Notes under the pieces: model-generated
Seen by the model: only the letters and a program-made list of their open reading frames with translations
Databases searched by the model: none
What the model was told of the DNA's origin: nothing
Shown: positions 40,055-50,434 of the stretch, piece after piece
How positions within the stretch are numbered: position 1 is the stretch's first letter
Layout of the letters: the number at the start of each line of letters is the position of its first letter
Source of the DNA: Marinobacter sp. es.042
Lineage (GTDB): Bacteria > Pseudomonadota > Gammaproteobacteria > Pseudomonadales > Oleiphilaceae
Assembly (NCBI RefSeq): GCF_900188315.1
Contig: NZ_LT897781.1
Span: forward strand, 3,162,001 to 3,226,000
Direction: 5' to 3'
DNA length: 64,000 nt
Position numbers and translations under genes: made by a program

Positions 40055-40347
40055 TGCGCAAGCTCCTGCTTCTGCCCATCCGCTTCTACCAGTATGCAAT
40101 CAGCCCGCTGATGGCAAGTCACTGCCGCCACTACCCCACCTGCTCACAATACGCCGTTGAAGCCATAAACCACCATGGCGCGCTAAAAGGATTATTTCTC
40201 GCAATCAGGCGTCTGTTAAGGTGTCATCCCTGGGCGGAAGGCGGTTATGATCCTGTACCGGGAACGGCAGAACCCCGGGTTCCGGAAACCGCAACAGCCT
40301 GCGCACACGCTGATCACTCCCATACAACAACCCAGACCAGACAGTAA
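40054..40347 (+). CDS. yidD: Membrane protein insertion efficiency factor YidD
   Basis: This 97-residue protein has the YidD core, with the Cys residues of [11 protein letters not shown] and [18 protein letters not shown], after an N-terminal amphipathic segment. YidD helps YidC-mediated insertion of membrane proteins. The start overlaps the rnpA stop by one base, and yidC starts four bases after its stop. The C-terminal 25 residues after DPVP are unconserved. Confidence 0.95.
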   Translation: MRKLLLLPIRFYQYAISPLMASHCRHYPTCSQYAVEAINHHGALKGLFLAIRRLLRCHPWAEGGYDPVPGTAEPRVPETATACAHADHSHTTTQTRQ

Positions 40348-40351
40348 CTCT

Positions 40352-42067
40352 ATGGATATTCAACGCATCGTATTATTTGCCGGCCTGGCTATTGTCAGTT
40401 ATCTGATGGTGCTTGCCTGGAATGAGGATTACCATCAGCAGCCGCAGACCGCTCAAGTCGCTGAATCGCAGCCTTCGCAGAACACAGGCAGCATGGGCAA
40501 TTCAGACGATATGGTGCTTCCGGAGGAACCTACTGCACAGGTGGCCGGTGACGGCGAGTTCACTACACCGGAAACAGGTCAGGCTGTCGTAAGCTCAACA
40601 GACAACACCACCACCGTCAGTGAGCAGTTCATTACCGTCCGCACTGACGTTTACGACCTGCAAATCGATCGGGTCAGCGGTAATCTGGTGAAAGCCCAGT
40701 TGCTTGATTACGACGATACCCTGAACAGCGAAAAGCCGTTGACGCTCCTGAACAACACGCAGAATCGCCTGTACGTTCTGGAAAGTGGGCTGATTGGTCG
40801 TGACGGCCCGGATAGTCGCAAAAACGGTTCAGCTCCGGTCTATAGTGCTGACGCTGCAAGCTACGAACTGGCGGAAGGCGACAACCAGCTTCAGGTAGAT
40901 TTGACTTACACCTCTGATAATGGCGTCCAAATCACCAAGCGTTATGAATTTGAACGCAACAGCTATGAAATTGGCGTCAAATATCTGGTTGAAAACCAGT
41001 CTAGCGAGGAATGGCAAGCCAATTTCACCGGCAAGATCGTCCGGGATCAGTCCCCGGACCCCACCTCCCAGACCAGCATGGGTATCCAGGCCTTCCTGGG
41101 CCTGGTCATCAGCTCCCCGGAAGACCCCTACGAGAAGTTTGATTTCGGAGATCTCCAGGAAAACCAGATCAATCAGTCTGTGACCAACGGCTGGCTGGCC
41201 TTCCTGCAGCACTACTTCCTGTCGGCATGGGTACCGGAGCGCGATATTCCCGCCCAGTACCAGACCACACGCCGTGGCCCGAACTATGTAATGGGCTTTG
41301 TTTATCCGGCTACCAGTGTGGCGCCGGGCGAAACCGCAGAGATCGGTGCCCGGGCCTACGTTGGGCCGAAGATCATTGAACGTCTTGAAGGCATGGCTCC
41401 GAACCTCGACCGTACCGTTGATTTCGGCTGGCTGTTCTTCATTTCGCTGCCGCTGTTCATCATTCTGGACTGGTTCCATAGCCTGGTTGGCAACTGGGGC
41501 GTGTCCATCATCCTGCTGACGGTTCTGGTCAAGGCGGTGTTTTTCCATCTGTCCGCCACCAGCTACAAGTCCATGGCCAAGATGCGGGCCGTTGCGCCTC
41601 AGCTGACCCGGCTGAAAGAACTGTATGGAGACGACCGGCAGCGCATGTCCCAGGAAATGATGGCGTTGTACAAGCGGGAGAAGATCAATCCGCTGGGTGG
41701 CTGTCTGCCCATACTGGTGCAGATGCCGGTGTTCATCTCCCTGTACTGGGTCCTGTTTGAGAGTGTTCAGCTTCGCCACGCGCCGTTCATGCTGTGGATT
41801 CAGGATCTGTCGGTCATGGACCCGTACTTCATCCTGCCGATTCTGATGGGTGCCAGCATGTTCCTGCAGATGAGTCTGAACCCGACGCCGCCGGATCCGA
41901 TGCAGGCCAAGATCATGAAGATGATGCCGTTGATCTTTACGGTCTTCTTCCTGTGGTTCCCGGCAGGTCTGGTTCTGTACTGGCTGGTGAACAATATTCT
42001 GTCCATTGCCCAGCAGTGGTACATTACCCGCAAGATCGAAGCAGAAATGGCCGGCAAGAAGCACTGA
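40352..42067 (+). CDS. yidC: Membrane protein insertase YidC
   Basis: This 571-residue insertase places proteins in the inner membrane with or without SecYEG. It has an N-terminal membrane anchor ([20 protein letters not shown]), a large periplasmic domain (about residues 60-350) and the conserved five-helix core with [17 protein letters not shown] and the [20 protein letters not shown] segment. The start at 40352 gives the standard MDIQR N terminus; an earlier in-frame start at 40247 would overlap yidD. A terminator follows. Subunit c of the ATP synthase, encoded 19 kb away, is a known YidC client in E. coli. Confidence 0.97.
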   Translation: MDIQRIVLFAGLAIVSYLMVLAWNEDYHQQPQTAQVAESQPSQNTGSMGNSDDMVLPEEPTAQVAGDGEFTTPETGQAVVSSTDNTTTVSEQFITVRTDVYDLQIDRVSGNLVKAQLLDYDDTLNSEKPLTLLNNTQNRLYVLESGLIGRDGPDSRKNGSAPVYSADAASYELAEGDNQLQVDLTYTSDNGVQITKRYEFERNSYEIGVKYLVENQSSEEWQANFTGKIVRDQSPDPTSQTSMGIQAFLGLVISSPEDPYEKFDFGDLQENQINQSVTNGWLAFLQHYFLSAWVPERDIPAQYQTTRRGPNYVMGFVYPATSVAPGETAEIGARAYVGPKIIERLEGMAPNLDRTVDFGWLFFISLPLFIILDWFHSLVGNWGVSIILLTVLVKAVFFHLSATSYKSMAKMRAVAPQLTRLKELYGDDRQRMSQEMMALYKREKINPLGGCLPILVQMPVFISLYWVLFESVQLRHAPFMLWIQDLSVMDPYFILPILMGASMFLQMSLNPTPPDPMQAKIMKMMPLIFTVFFLWFPAGLVLYWLVNNILSIAQQWYITRKIEAEMAGKKH

Positions 42068-42088
42068 CCGGTGCCCGAACCGACCCGG

Positions 42089-42120
42089 CAAAGGCTCCTG
42101 TATGGAGCCTTTGTTGTTTT
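42089..42120 (+). terminator. Rho-independent terminator after yidC
   Basis: A 10-base stem (CAAAGGCTCC with GGAGCCTTTG) with a TGTAT loop is followed by TTGTTTT. It starts 21 bases after the yidC stop and lies just before the mnmE ribosome-binding site, so some read-through into mnmE is possible. Confidence 0.75.
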
Positions 42121-42137
42121 CAGCCTGTGGAAAAAGC

Positions 42138-43508
42138 ATGAGCCAGAGTTCTGACACCATCGCAGCCATCGCCACCGCACCGGGACAGGCCGGAGTTGGC
42201 ATTGTTCGTATCTCAGGGCCCAGGGCCCGCGCCATTGCAAAAAAGATGCTGGGGTTTGAGCCGAAACCGCGATACGCCCATTACGGCCCCTTCCATGACA
42301 GCCATGGCGAGTTAATAGACGAAGGCATCGGCCTGTTTTTCCCCAACCCTCACTCGTTCACCGGCGAAGACGTGTTCGAGCTTCAGGGGCACGGTGGTAC
42401 GGTGATTCTCGATCTTCTGCTCCGTGAGGTGTGCAGCCAGGGGGCAAGACTCGCCCGGCCCGGAGAGTTCTCCGAGCGGGCGTTTCTGAATGACAAACTG
42501 GACCTGGCCCAGGCCGAAGCGATTGCCGACCTGATTGAAAGCAGTTCGGAACAGGCGGCCCGCTGTGCGGTTCGTTCGATGCAGGGTGTGTTCTCTCGGC
42601 AAATCGAGGATCTGGTGGAGGCGGTCACTCATCTACGGATCTACGTGGAGGCGGCGATCGATTTTCCCGAGGAGGAGATCGACTTCCTGGCTGACGGCAA
42701 GGTAGCCAGTGACCTTCAAAACCTCCTGGAGCGGCTCGGGAAAATCCTGGCCGAAGCCCAGCAGGGAACGATTCTTCGTGACGGCATGAAAGTGGTGATC
42801 GGCGGAAGGCCTAATGCCGGCAAGTCGAGTCTCCTCAATGCCCTGGCTGGTCGCGAAGCGGCCATTGTTACGGCGATTGAGGGCACAACCCGTGATGTCC
42901 TGCGGGAGCATATCCATATCGATGGGATGCCCCTGCACATTATCGATACCGCCGGCCTCCGGGACAGTCCGGACGAAGTGGAACAGATCGGTATTGCCCG
43001 GGCCTGGGAGGAAATCCGTCAGGCCGATCGGATTCTTCTGATGGTGGATGCGACTACCACCGATAAAACCAGTCCCCATGAAATCTGGCCGGATTTTATC
43101 GACCAGCTACCGGCCAACGCCCCGGTGACGGTGATACGGAACAAGGTGGACCTCTCTGGTGAACCGGTCGGTATCAGTGCCGAAGGCCACCAGAGTGCTC
43201 CGGTGATCCGGTTGGCGGCAAAGTCTGCCGAGGGTCTGGAGATACTCCGGGACCATCTCAAACAATGCATGGGGTTTGCCAGCACCACAGAAGGTGGTTT
43301 CCTCGCCCGGCGCCGCCACCTTGATGCCCTGGAGCGCGCCCAGGACCTGCTGATCCAGGGCCAGAGCCAGCTGGAGGGTTTCGGTGCCGGTGAGCTTCTG
43401 GCTGAAGACCTGCGTGCCGCCCAGGATAGCCTGGGCGAGATCACCGGGCACCTGACGCCTGATGAGTTGCTGGGCAAGATCTTCAGCAGCTTCTGCATCG
43501 GAAAGTAG
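42138..43508 (+). CDS. mnmE: tRNA modification GTPase MnmE
   Basis: This 456-residue GTPase works with MnmG to place the carboxymethylaminomethyl group on the wobble uridine of several tRNAs. The N-terminal domain binds formyl-tetrahydrofolate. The inserted G domain shows [22 protein letters not shown] and NKVD, and the protein ends with the required C-terminal CIGK. The ATG at 42138 gives the typical start [17 protein letters not shown]; a longer frame from 42006 overlaps yidC. Its stop is two bases from the stop of the convergent acyl-CoA dehydrogenase. Its partner mnmG lies 10 kb downstream. Confidence 0.97.
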   Translation: MSQSSDTIAAIATAPGQAGVGIVRISGPRARAIAKKMLGFEPKPRYAHYGPFHDSHGELIDEGIGLFFPNPHSFTGEDVFELQGHGGTVILDLLLREVCSQGARLARPGEFSERAFLNDKLDLAQAEAIADLIESSSEQAARCAVRSMQGVFSRQIEDLVEAVTHLRIYVEAAIDFPEEEIDFLADGKVASDLQNLLERLGKILAEAQQGTILRDGMKVVIGGRPNAGKSSLLNALAGREAAIVTAIEGTTRDVLREHIHIDGMPLHIIDTAGLRDSPDEVEQIGIARAWEEIRQADRILLMVDATTTDKTSPHEIWPDFIDQLPANAPVTVIRNKVDLSGEPVGISAEGHQSAPVIRLAAKSAEGLEILRDHLKQCMGFASTTEGGFLARRRHLDALERAQDLLIQGQSQLEGFGAGELLAEDLRAAQDSLGEITGHLTPDELLGKIFSSFCIGK

Positions 43509-43510
43509 GG

Positions 43511-45331
43511 CTACCCTGTAAAAGCCAGATCCTCCGCATCGAGCTGCATCAGGTTCTTGCTGGGGCTGAGCATGCTGGTGGCGTGGCTCTGGGCCCGGGG
43601 CAGCAAACGTTCAAAATAGAATTCGGTGGTGGCGAGCTTGGCCTGGTAAAAGCCGGTGGATTCCTCGCCACCGTTATCGAGTTTATCCACAGCCACCGCA
43701 GCCTGACGCAGCCAGATATAGGCCATGGTGACGTAGCCGCTATACATCAGGAAATCGTAGGATGCGGAACTCACCACATCGCGATCCTTGCGCGCCGCGA
43801 GCATGATACGGACGGTCAGCAGGTTCCATTGCCCGGTCAGCTTGAGCAGTTCCAGAGCCCGGGGCCGTAGCCGTTTATCGGTGAGATGCTTTCGGGCAAA
43901 ATTGGCAATGTTCAGGGTGAATTCGCGCACCGCGCCTCCCTGGGTCATCAGCAATACCTTTCGTCCCAGAAGGTCCAGCGCCTGGATTCCGGTGGTGCCC
44001 TCGTACAGGGTGGCGATGCGGGTATCCCGGACAATCTGCTCCATGCCGTGTTCGCGGATGTAACCGTGGCCGCCAAAAACCTGGACCCCCAGGTTGGCCG
44101 CTTCGCAGCCGAGTTCAGTGAGAAAGCCCTTCAGAATTGGCGTCAGGAAGCCAAGTTTGTCATCGTACTTTTCCGCCTTTTTATCGTCACCTTCGGTGAA
44201 TCCCTCGACCATGTGATCGGCCAGCCGGGCCGCGTAATACAGCATGGCCCGACCGCCTTCGGCGATGGCCTTCTGGGTCAGTAACATCCGGCGCACATCA
44301 GCATGATGGATCAGGCTGTCGGCGACCTGGTCCGGCTCTTTCTTGCCTGAGAGCGCCCGCATGGAGCGCCGATCTTTTGCATAGGCCAACGCCCACTGAT
44401 AGGACAGCTCCGCCGGCCCGACGCCCTGAATGGCAGTGCCGATGCGGGCGGTGTTCATGAAAGTGAACATGCAATTGAGGCCTTCATTCTCGGGGCCAAT
44501 GAGAAAACCGGTGGCGCCATCGAAATTCAGCACGCAGGTGGCCGAGGCCTTGATGCCCATTTTCTTTTCCAGGCTGCCGCAGACGACACCGTTGCGCTCA
44601 CCGACATCGCCGTTACGGTCGGGCAGGAACTTGGGTACGATAAAAAGGCTGATACCCCGGGTGCCCTTGGGGGCGTCGGGCAGACGGGCCAGTACAATGT
44701 GGACAATGTTCTCGGTCAGGTCGTGGTCGCCAGAGGAGATGAAGATCTTGGTTCCGGTAAGCCGGTAGCTGCCGTCGGCCTGGGGTTCGGCTTTGGTCTT
44801 TACCTGGCCCAGATCGGTGCCACACTGGGGTTCGGTCAGGCACATGGTGCCCGCCCAGCGGCCCTCGGTCAGTGGCGCAAGGTAGGTCTGTTTCTGGTCT
44901 TCCGTGCCGTGAAGGAAAATCGTGTTCATGGCCCCCAGGGACAGACCCGGATACATGGAAAAGGGCCAGTTGGCGGTACCCATCATTTCCTGTTTCAGCA
45001 GTCCCATGGACGCGGGCAGGCCCTGGCCGCCGTATTCCTCGGGCGCTGAGAGTCCCTGCCAGCCCCCCATGGCGTATTGCTGGTAGGCGTCCCGGTAACC
45101 GGCGGGTGTGGTGACTTCACCGTTGTCCAGTTTGCAGCCTTCTTCGTCGCCAGAGAGGTAAAGTGGGCTCAGCACCTCTTCACAAAACTTTCCGCATTCG
45201 CCGAGTATCGCGTCCACGATATCGGGCGTGGCGTTTTTACCGCTGGTCAGGGTGGCGTAATGACCCGGGTAATCGAACACCTCGTTCAGCAGGAATTTCA
45301 TGTCGCGCAGGGGCGCTTTGTAAACCGGCAT
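43511..45331 (-). CDS. Acyl-CoA dehydrogenase (DmdC-like, ~600 residues)
   Basis: This 606-residue flavoenzyme is of the large acyl-CoA dehydrogenase type, which adds a C-terminal domain to the standard 380-residue fold. FAD-domain blocks are CLTEPQCGTDLG and LTGTKIFISSG; the catalytic Glu is in ATLYEGTTGIQ near residue 440. The family includes the 3-methylmercaptopropionyl-CoA dehydrogenase DmdC of DMSP breakdown and enzymes for medium- or long-chain acyl-CoAs; which applies is undetermined. ATG at 45331, after GAGG, gives the family start MPVYKAPLRDM; the extra 83 residues of a longer frame to 45580 are unconserved. Confidence 0.9.
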   Translation of the reverse strand: MPVYKAPLRDMKFLLNEVFDYPGHYATLTSGKNATPDIVDAILGECGKFCEEVLSPLYLSGDEEGCKLDNGEVTTPAGYRDAYQQYAMGGWQGLSAPEEYGGQGLPASMGLLKQEMMGTANWPFSMYPGLSLGAMNTIFLHGTEDQKQTYLAPLTEGRWAGTMCLTEPQCGTDLGQVKTKAEPQADGSYRLTGTKIFISSGDHDLTENIVHIVLARLPDAPKGTRGISLFIVPKFLPDRNGDVGERNGVVCGSLEKKMGIKASATCVLNFDGATGFLIGPENEGLNCMFTFMNTARIGTAIQGVGPAELSYQWALAYAKDRRSMRALSGKKEPDQVADSLIHHADVRRMLLTQKAIAEGGRAMLYYAARLADHMVEGFTEGDDKKAEKYDDKLGFLTPILKGFLTELGCEAANLGVQVFGGHGYIREHGMEQIVRDTRIATLYEGTTGIQALDLLGRKVLLMTQGGAVREFTLNIANFARKHLTDKRLRPRALELLKLTGQWNLLTVRIMLAARKDRDVVSSASYDFLMYSGYVTMAYIWLRQAAVAVDKLDNGGEESTGFYQAKLATTEFYFERLLPRAQSHATSMLSPSKNLMQLDAEDLAFTG

Positions 45332-45578
45332 AGCGGATTCCTCTGTGGCTTTCTCAACAATATTGGGTGGGCAACCACCGTTCCTTGCCTTGTGTTTTAC
45401 GCCAATACCCGGGCAGTGCCATTGACGAAAAGCACCGGGCAGACTGTCAGAATGGACAATTGGCTGAGATGACGTAGCAGAAGCCGTGGATTTCGGGTAA
45501 TGATCGTTAAAGACGGTTGCGGCGTATTTCCTTGCGCCGAGGACCCCCACATATTCCTGTTCAGAGAGTGTAAAAGTC

Positions 45579-46139
45579 ATGCAAAGCCTGTTTACTGAGA
45601 TATCGAAACGCCTGTCGACACCTATACTCTGGGTATTGTTTTCGGCACTGCTGCTCAGTGGCTGTGCCAGTCCCTCGCTCGAGGACTACGCCGACCGCAC
45701 GCCAGAGTTGGTTCCTGAAGAGTTCTTTACCGGAGAACTTTCCGCCCGGGGGGTGGTCAAGAATTTTTCCGGTGAGGTGATTCGCACCTTTGATGCGGAT
45801 ATCAGCGCGTCATGGGATGACGAGGGCGTGGGCACCCTGGATGAGGTGTTCCGCTTCGATGATGGCGAAGTGCAGACCCGCGTCTGGACCCTGACTCCCG
45901 CAGAAGACGGATACCATGCTGACGCCGGTGACGTGGTTGAACCTGGAACCATGCGTTGGAGTGGCAATGCAATTCACATGAATTATGTGCTCCAGGTGGC
46001 CTATGGCGACGGTACCCTGGACGTACGAATGGATGACTGGATGTACCTGATTACGCCCGACACGTTGATCAACCAGACCACCATGAGCAAGTGGGGAATC
46101 GACGTGGGCGAGGTGGTTCTGGTCATCCAGAAAAAGTAA
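45579..46139 (+). CDS. DUF3833 family lipoprotein
   Basis: This 186-residue protein has a hydrophobic N-terminal segment and the lipobox LLSGC at residues 26-30, so it should be lipid-anchored after cleavage. The remainder (EEFFTGELSARGVVKNFSGEV, later WMYLITPDTLINQTTMSKWGI) fits DUF3833. Function is unknown; the domain looks like a lipid-binding beta-barrel. It is divergent from the acyl-CoA dehydrogenase gene across 247 bases and lies 38 bases before the RND adaptor gene, so it may be part of that operon. Confidence 0.85.
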   Translation: MQSLFTEISKRLSTPILWVLFSALLLSGCASPSLEDYADRTPELVPEEFFTGELSARGVVKNFSGEVIRTFDADISASWDDEGVGTLDEVFRFDDGEVQTRVWTLTPAEDGYHADAGDVVEPGTMRWSGNAIHMNYVLQVAYGDGTLDVRMDDWMYLITPDTLINQTTMSKWGIDVGEVVLVIQKK

Positions 46140-46177
46140 CAGACGACTAACCTGACCCCGAAATACCTGGAAATCCT

Positions 46178-47272
46178 ATGTGGAAACAGTGGTTGATTGC
46201 ATTGGTACTGGTGGCTGTCGCTATCGGCGGCGCTTTTGTGTATCAGAACTTCGATGATGGGACCGCCGCCCAGGGCGGCCGCGAACGTCCCGCCAGCGCG
46301 GTTAACACCATGCTTCCGCAGATGGAGGCAGTACGGGATGTGGTCAACGCCGTTGGCAGCCTCAAAGCCCTGAACGCGGTTGAATTGACCACGGAAGTCA
46401 GTGGCCGGGTGGTGGAATTGAATCTGGAAACCGGCCGCCGGGTGGGGCAGGGCGACGTCCTGTTGCGGCTTGATGATCGCCAGGCCCGGGCAGATCTGCA
46501 GGTTATCGAGGCGCAACTGGCGGATGCCCGCCGACAGCTTGAAAGGGCACAGCGGTTGCGTTCGAACAACAGTATTTCCCAGTCCCAGGTGGATCAACTG
46601 AGAACGTCAGTCGATGTCGCCGAGGCACAGCGCCAGTCAGCTCAAGTTCGTCTGGAAAACCACCGGATCGAGGCGCCGTTTGCCGGTGTGGTCGGGTTGA
46701 GTGACATCAGCGTCGGCGCCTATATTACTGCCGGAACCTCGGTGACTACCCTGGATACCACCGACCGTATGGAACTGGGCTTTTCGATCCCGGAGCGTTT
46801 CCTGGGGCAGGTGAGTCTCGGGCAAGAGGTAAGGGGCGCATCGCCGGCCTATCCGGACCAGACCTTTTCCGGTCAGCTGGTGGAGTTGGGTTCCAGGGTC
46901 AGTGAGTTGAGTCGTTCGCTGCCTGTCCGGGCACTGATCGATAACCCGGATGGTCTGCTCCGGCCGGGGCAGTTCATGTCTGCGACGCTAACACTCCGGC
47001 AACGGCAGGCGCTGGTCATCCCTGAGCAGGCGGTGATGATCCGGGGTGATGAACAATATGTGTTTGTGGCTGAAGACGGTGTGGCCCGGCGGGTTTCGGT
47101 GAGCCTGGGCTCACGCATGCCCGGTTTTGTGGAAGTTTCGAACGGTTTGAGCCAGGAAGACCCGGTGATTGTGACCGGCCAGGATCGGCTCAGCAGTGGG
47201 GACCGGGTTCGGGTATTGGAAGACGACAAAGCCATTCCCGAGAACCGTTTTATTACGGCCAGGGAGTCCTAA
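46178..47272 (+). CDS. RND efflux periplasmic adaptor (membrane fusion protein)
   Basis: This 364-residue protein bridges an inner-membrane RND pump and an outer-membrane channel. An N-terminal hydrophobic anchor (LIALVLVAVAIGGAFVY) has no lipobox. The lipoyl halves (GRVVELNLETGRRVGQGD and NHRIEAPFAGVVGLS) surround a short coiled-coil hairpin at about residues 105-155; beta-barrel and membrane-proximal domains follow. The short hairpin is typical of MexH/VexE-like adaptors. The pump gene begins three bases after its stop. No outer-membrane channel gene is nearby, so a TolC-like protein must be supplied from elsewhere. Confidence 0.93.
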   Translation: MWKQWLIALVLVAVAIGGAFVYQNFDDGTAAQGGRERPASAVNTMLPQMEAVRDVVNAVGSLKALNAVELTTEVSGRVVELNLETGRRVGQGDVLLRLDDRQARADLQVIEAQLADARRQLERAQRLRSNNSISQSQVDQLRTSVDVAEAQRQSAQVRLENHRIEAPFAGVVGLSDISVGAYITAGTSVTTLDTTDRMELGFSIPERFLGQVSLGQEVRGASPAYPDQTFSGQLVELGSRVSELSRSLPVRALIDNPDGLLRPGQFMSATLTLRQRQALVIPEQAVMIRGDEQYVFVAEDGVARRVSVSLGSRMPGFVEVSNGLSQEDPVIVTGQDRLSSGDRVRVLEDDKAIPENRFITARES

Positions 47273-47275
47273 CCG

Positions 47276-50200
47276 GTGGTCCTCTCCGACGTCTCCATCA
47301 AGCGGCCGGTGTTCGCTACGGTCCTCAGTCTTCTGATCGTTGTATTCGGTCTGGCAGCCCTGATGGGCCTGCCGGTGCGTGAGTATCCGGATATTGACCC
47401 ACCCGTTGTTTCCATCTCCACCGACTACACCGGCGCCGCGGCCGAGGTGGTGGATACCCAGATTACCCAGGTGATCGAGGGTGCCATCAGTGGCATTGAG
47501 GGTATTCGGTCCATCGAATCATCCACCGAGCAGGGCGAATCCCGAACCAGTATCGAATTTACCACGGCCCGGGATGTCGATATTGCCGCCAATGATGTCC
47601 GTGATGCGGTGTCCCGGGTGGCCAACCAGTTGCCAGACGAAGCTGATCCACCGGTGGTGCGTAAGGCGGATTCCGATGCACGCCCGATGATGTGGGTGAC
47701 CCTGCGCAGTGATGTCTGGGACAGTGCCGAATTGAGTGACTTTGCCGACCGGGTCCTGGCGGACAGGTTGTCGGTACTTGATGGTGTTGCTGACGTGCGT
47801 ATCGGTGGCGAACGGCGCTATGCCATCCGGGTCTGGCTGGACCGCGAACGTCTTGCGGCCCGGGATATCACCGTGGCAGAAGTCGAACGGGCCCTGCGTG
47901 CCAACAACGTGGAGCTGCCGGCAGGATCGGTGGATTCGTCCACCCGGAATTTCACCGTAAGGGCCGAGGGCCGCCTATCGAACGTCGAACAGTTCCGGGA
48001 GCTGGTGGTTCGCCGGGATGGTAATGATCTGTTGCGCCTGGGCGAAGTGGCCAATGTCCAGATGGGTGTGGAGTCGGATGTAAGCCGGCTGCGCGCGAAT
48101 GGCCAGACCGCCATCGGCATGGGGATTATCCGCCAGTCCAAGGCCAACACCGTGGCGGTTTCCGATGCCGTTCGCGCCGAGCTGGAGAAGATCCGGGAGA
48201 CACTGCCACCGGAAGTCACCATCGCGGAAAGCTACGACGAATCCATTTTCATCCGGGCTTCCATCAAGGAAGTCGTCACCACGCTCGCCATTGCGGTGTC
48301 TCTGGTTATCCTGGTTATCTTCCTGTTCCTGCGCTCCTGGCGGGCGACCCTCATTCCCGCGGTGACCATTCCGGTTGCGGTGATTGGTGCCTTTATCGGT
48401 CTGGGCTTCCTGGGTTTTTCCATCAACGTACTGACCCTGCTGGCGGTGATTCTTGCCATCGGCCTGGTGGTGGACGATGCGATCGTGATGCTGGAAAACA
48501 TCCAGCGCCGGATTGACGAGGGTGAGCCCCCGTTGCTTGCCGCCTACCGGGGCGCGAAGCAGGTTGCCTTCGCCGTGATTGCGACCACTCTGACCCTTGT
48601 GGCGGTGTTCGTTCCTATCTCCTTCATGGGCGGCAACATTGGCCGGTTGTTTGCCGAATTCGGCTTTACCCTGGCAGCGGCAGTGGTGTTTTCGAGCCTC
48701 GTGGCCCTGACCCTGGCGCCGATGCTGTGTTCCAAGTGGCTCAGGCACAGCCCCGAATCGGCAGAAGGGCACCGCTTCTGGGCCGCCAGTGAGAAGGTCC
48801 TGAATGGCCTGACCAATGGTTACCGCAGGCTGTTGGAGTTTTCCCTGAGGCAGCCGGGATTGTTACTGGGCCTTGGACTTGTCGGGCTGGTCATTGCCGC
48901 CGTGGTGTATCCGAAATTACCTCAGGAGCTGGCGCCTACCGAAGACCGTGCCGTGATCATCATGCCCACCAGCGCGCCCCGTGGCTCAACGGTGGAATAC
49001 ACCGACCACTACGTCCGCCAGGTGGAAGAGTCATTGCTGCCGTATCTGGATGAAGGCATAGCCAACCGCCTGCTCGCCATCGTCGGGTTCCGTGATGAAG
49101 AGGATAATGCGTTCATGATCATGGGCCTGGTGCCCTGGGAAGATCGGGAGATCAAGCAGCAGGAAGTGACCAGCGAAATCCGCAAAAAGTTGGCCGATGT
49201 GTCCGGCATTCGAACCGTGGCCGTGAACCCGCCGGGTCTGGGTCAGCGGGGGTTCAGCCAGGCCGTGGAGTTTGTGGTGGCCGGCCCGGACTACGAATCG
49301 GTGCAGGCCTGGAGCCAGGAGATCGTGGAGCGGGCCAAGGAAAACCCCAATCTTCAGGACCTGGATACCGATTTCGAGCTGACCCGGCCGGAACTGCGGG
49401 TAAACATCGACCGGGAGCGAGCCGCGGATCTGGATATCACGGTAGAAGACGTGGGCCTCACCTTGCAGACCATGCTGGCTTCCCGGCAGGTAACCACTTA
49501 CATCGATCGAGGCCGGGAATACGATGTGATCATTCAGGCGGAAGACGCCAACCGGGCAACGCCCGAAGACCTGGGCCAGATTTTCCTGCGGCCCCGGGAG
49601 GGCGGTAACCTGATTCCATTGCAGGCACTGGTTTCCGTGCAGGAAATCGGGGCCAACCCGGACCTCCGCCGCATCGACCGCCTGCCCGCTGTGGTGATCA
49701 GTGCGTCTCTGGCGGATGGTTACGACCTGGGTTCGGCATTGACCTACCTGAACAACCTGGCTGTGGATAACCTGCCGCCGGAAGCCCGCGTCAGTTACAA
49801 GGGCCTGAGCCGGGAATTCCAGGAATCCTCGGCGGCAATCTACGTTACCTTTGCGCTGGCTTTCGTCATCGTGTTCCTGGTGTTGGCAGCCCAGTTTGAA
49901 AGCTGGATACATCCGTTGATTATCATGCTGTCGGTGCCACTGGCGGTAACCGGGGCTCTGCTGGCGCTCTGGTGGACGGGTATCAGTCTGAACATCTACA
50001 GCCAGATTGGCATCATCATGTTGCTGGGGTTGATGGCCAAGAACGGGATACTGATCGTGGAGTTCGCCAACCAGCTCCGGGACAAGGGTTACGAGGTGCG
50101 GGAGGCGATTCTCGAAGGCGCCTGTCTGCGTTTCCGTCCGGTATTAATGACCACCATATCGACGATTTTCGGTGCCGTGCCACTGGTCATTGCCACCGGT

Positions 50201-50422
50201 GCGGGTGCCGAGAGTCGGGCGGCGATTGGTATGGTCATTCTGGGCGGGCTGATCTTCGCCACCACGCTGACCCTGTTCATCATTCCGGTGCTCTACAACC
50301 TGTTGGCCCGGTTTGCCAAGTCTTCCAATGCGGTGGAAAAAGAACTGGAACGTCAAGCGTCCGGACAGGCGGGTGGCACGGGATTGGCAGCCGCGCCGCA
50401 GAAACGCGCCGACGATTTCTGA
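47276..50422 (+). CDS. RND multidrug efflux pump (HAE1/AcrB family)
   Basis: This 1048-residue inner-membrane proton antiporter has twelve transmembrane helices and two large periplasmic loops. The proton-relay residues are visible: the Asp pair in GLVVDDAIVMLENI (helix 4) and the Lys in LMAKNGILIVEFANQ (helix 10). It starts at GTG, MVLSDVSIKRPVFATVLS, which is the family's usual N terminus; GGGAG upstream overlaps the adaptor's end. It forms an operon with the adaptor. Substrates cannot be predicted from sequence alone. It converges on the EAL gene with 12 bases between stops. Confidence 0.95.
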   Translation: MVLSDVSIKRPVFATVLSLLIVVFGLAALMGLPVREYPDIDPPVVSISTDYTGAAAEVVDTQITQVIEGAISGIEGIRSIESSTEQGESRTSIEFTTARDVDIAANDVRDAVSRVANQLPDEADPPVVRKADSDARPMMWVTLRSDVWDSAELSDFADRVLADRLSVLDGVADVRIGGERRYAIRVWLDRERLAARDITVAEVERALRANNVELPAGSVDSSTRNFTVRAEGRLSNVEQFRELVVRRDGNDLLRLGEVANVQMGVESDVSRLRANGQTAIGMGIIRQSKANTVAVSDAVRAELEKIRETLPPEVTIAESYDESIFIRASIKEVVTTLAIAVSLVILVIFLFLRSWRATLIPAVTIPVAVIGAFIGLGFLGFSINVLTLLAVILAIGLVVDDAIVMLENIQRRIDEGEPPLLAAYRGAKQVAFAVIATTLTLVAVFVPISFMGGNIGRLFAEFGFTLAAAVVFSSLVALTLAPMLCSKWLRHSPESAEGHRFWAASEKVLNGLTNGYRRLLEFSLRQPGLLLGLGLVGLVIAAVVYPKLPQELAPTEDRAVIIMPTSAPRGSTVEYTDHYVRQVEESLLPYLDEGIANRLLAIVGFRDEEDNAFMIMGLVPWEDREIKQQEVTSEIRKKLADVSGIRTVAVNPPGLGQRGFSQAVEFVVAGPDYESVQAWSQEIVERAKENPNLQDLDTDFELTRPELRVNIDRERAADLDITVEDVGLTLQTMLASRQVTTYIDRGREYDVIIQAEDANRATPEDLGQIFLRPREGGNLIPLQALVSVQEIGANPDLRRIDRLPAVVISASLADGYDLGSALTYLNNLAVDNLPPEARVSYKGLSREFQESSAAIYVTFALAFVIVFLVLAAQFESWIHPLIIMLSVPLAVTGALLALWWTGISLNIYSQIGIIMLLGLMAKNGILIVEFANQLRDKGYEVREAILEGACLRFRPVLMTTISTIFGAVPLVIATGAGAESRAAIGMVILGGLIFATTLTLFIIPVLYNLLARFAKSSNAVEKELERQASGQAGGTGLAAAPQKRADDF

Positions 50423-50434
50423 CTGACCGGATGA

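Noticed and set aside
40829..42235. 468-codon open frame on the minus strand
   Set aside because: It is antisense to yidC and the start of mnmE and has a His/Gln/Arg-rich composition typical of shadow frames.
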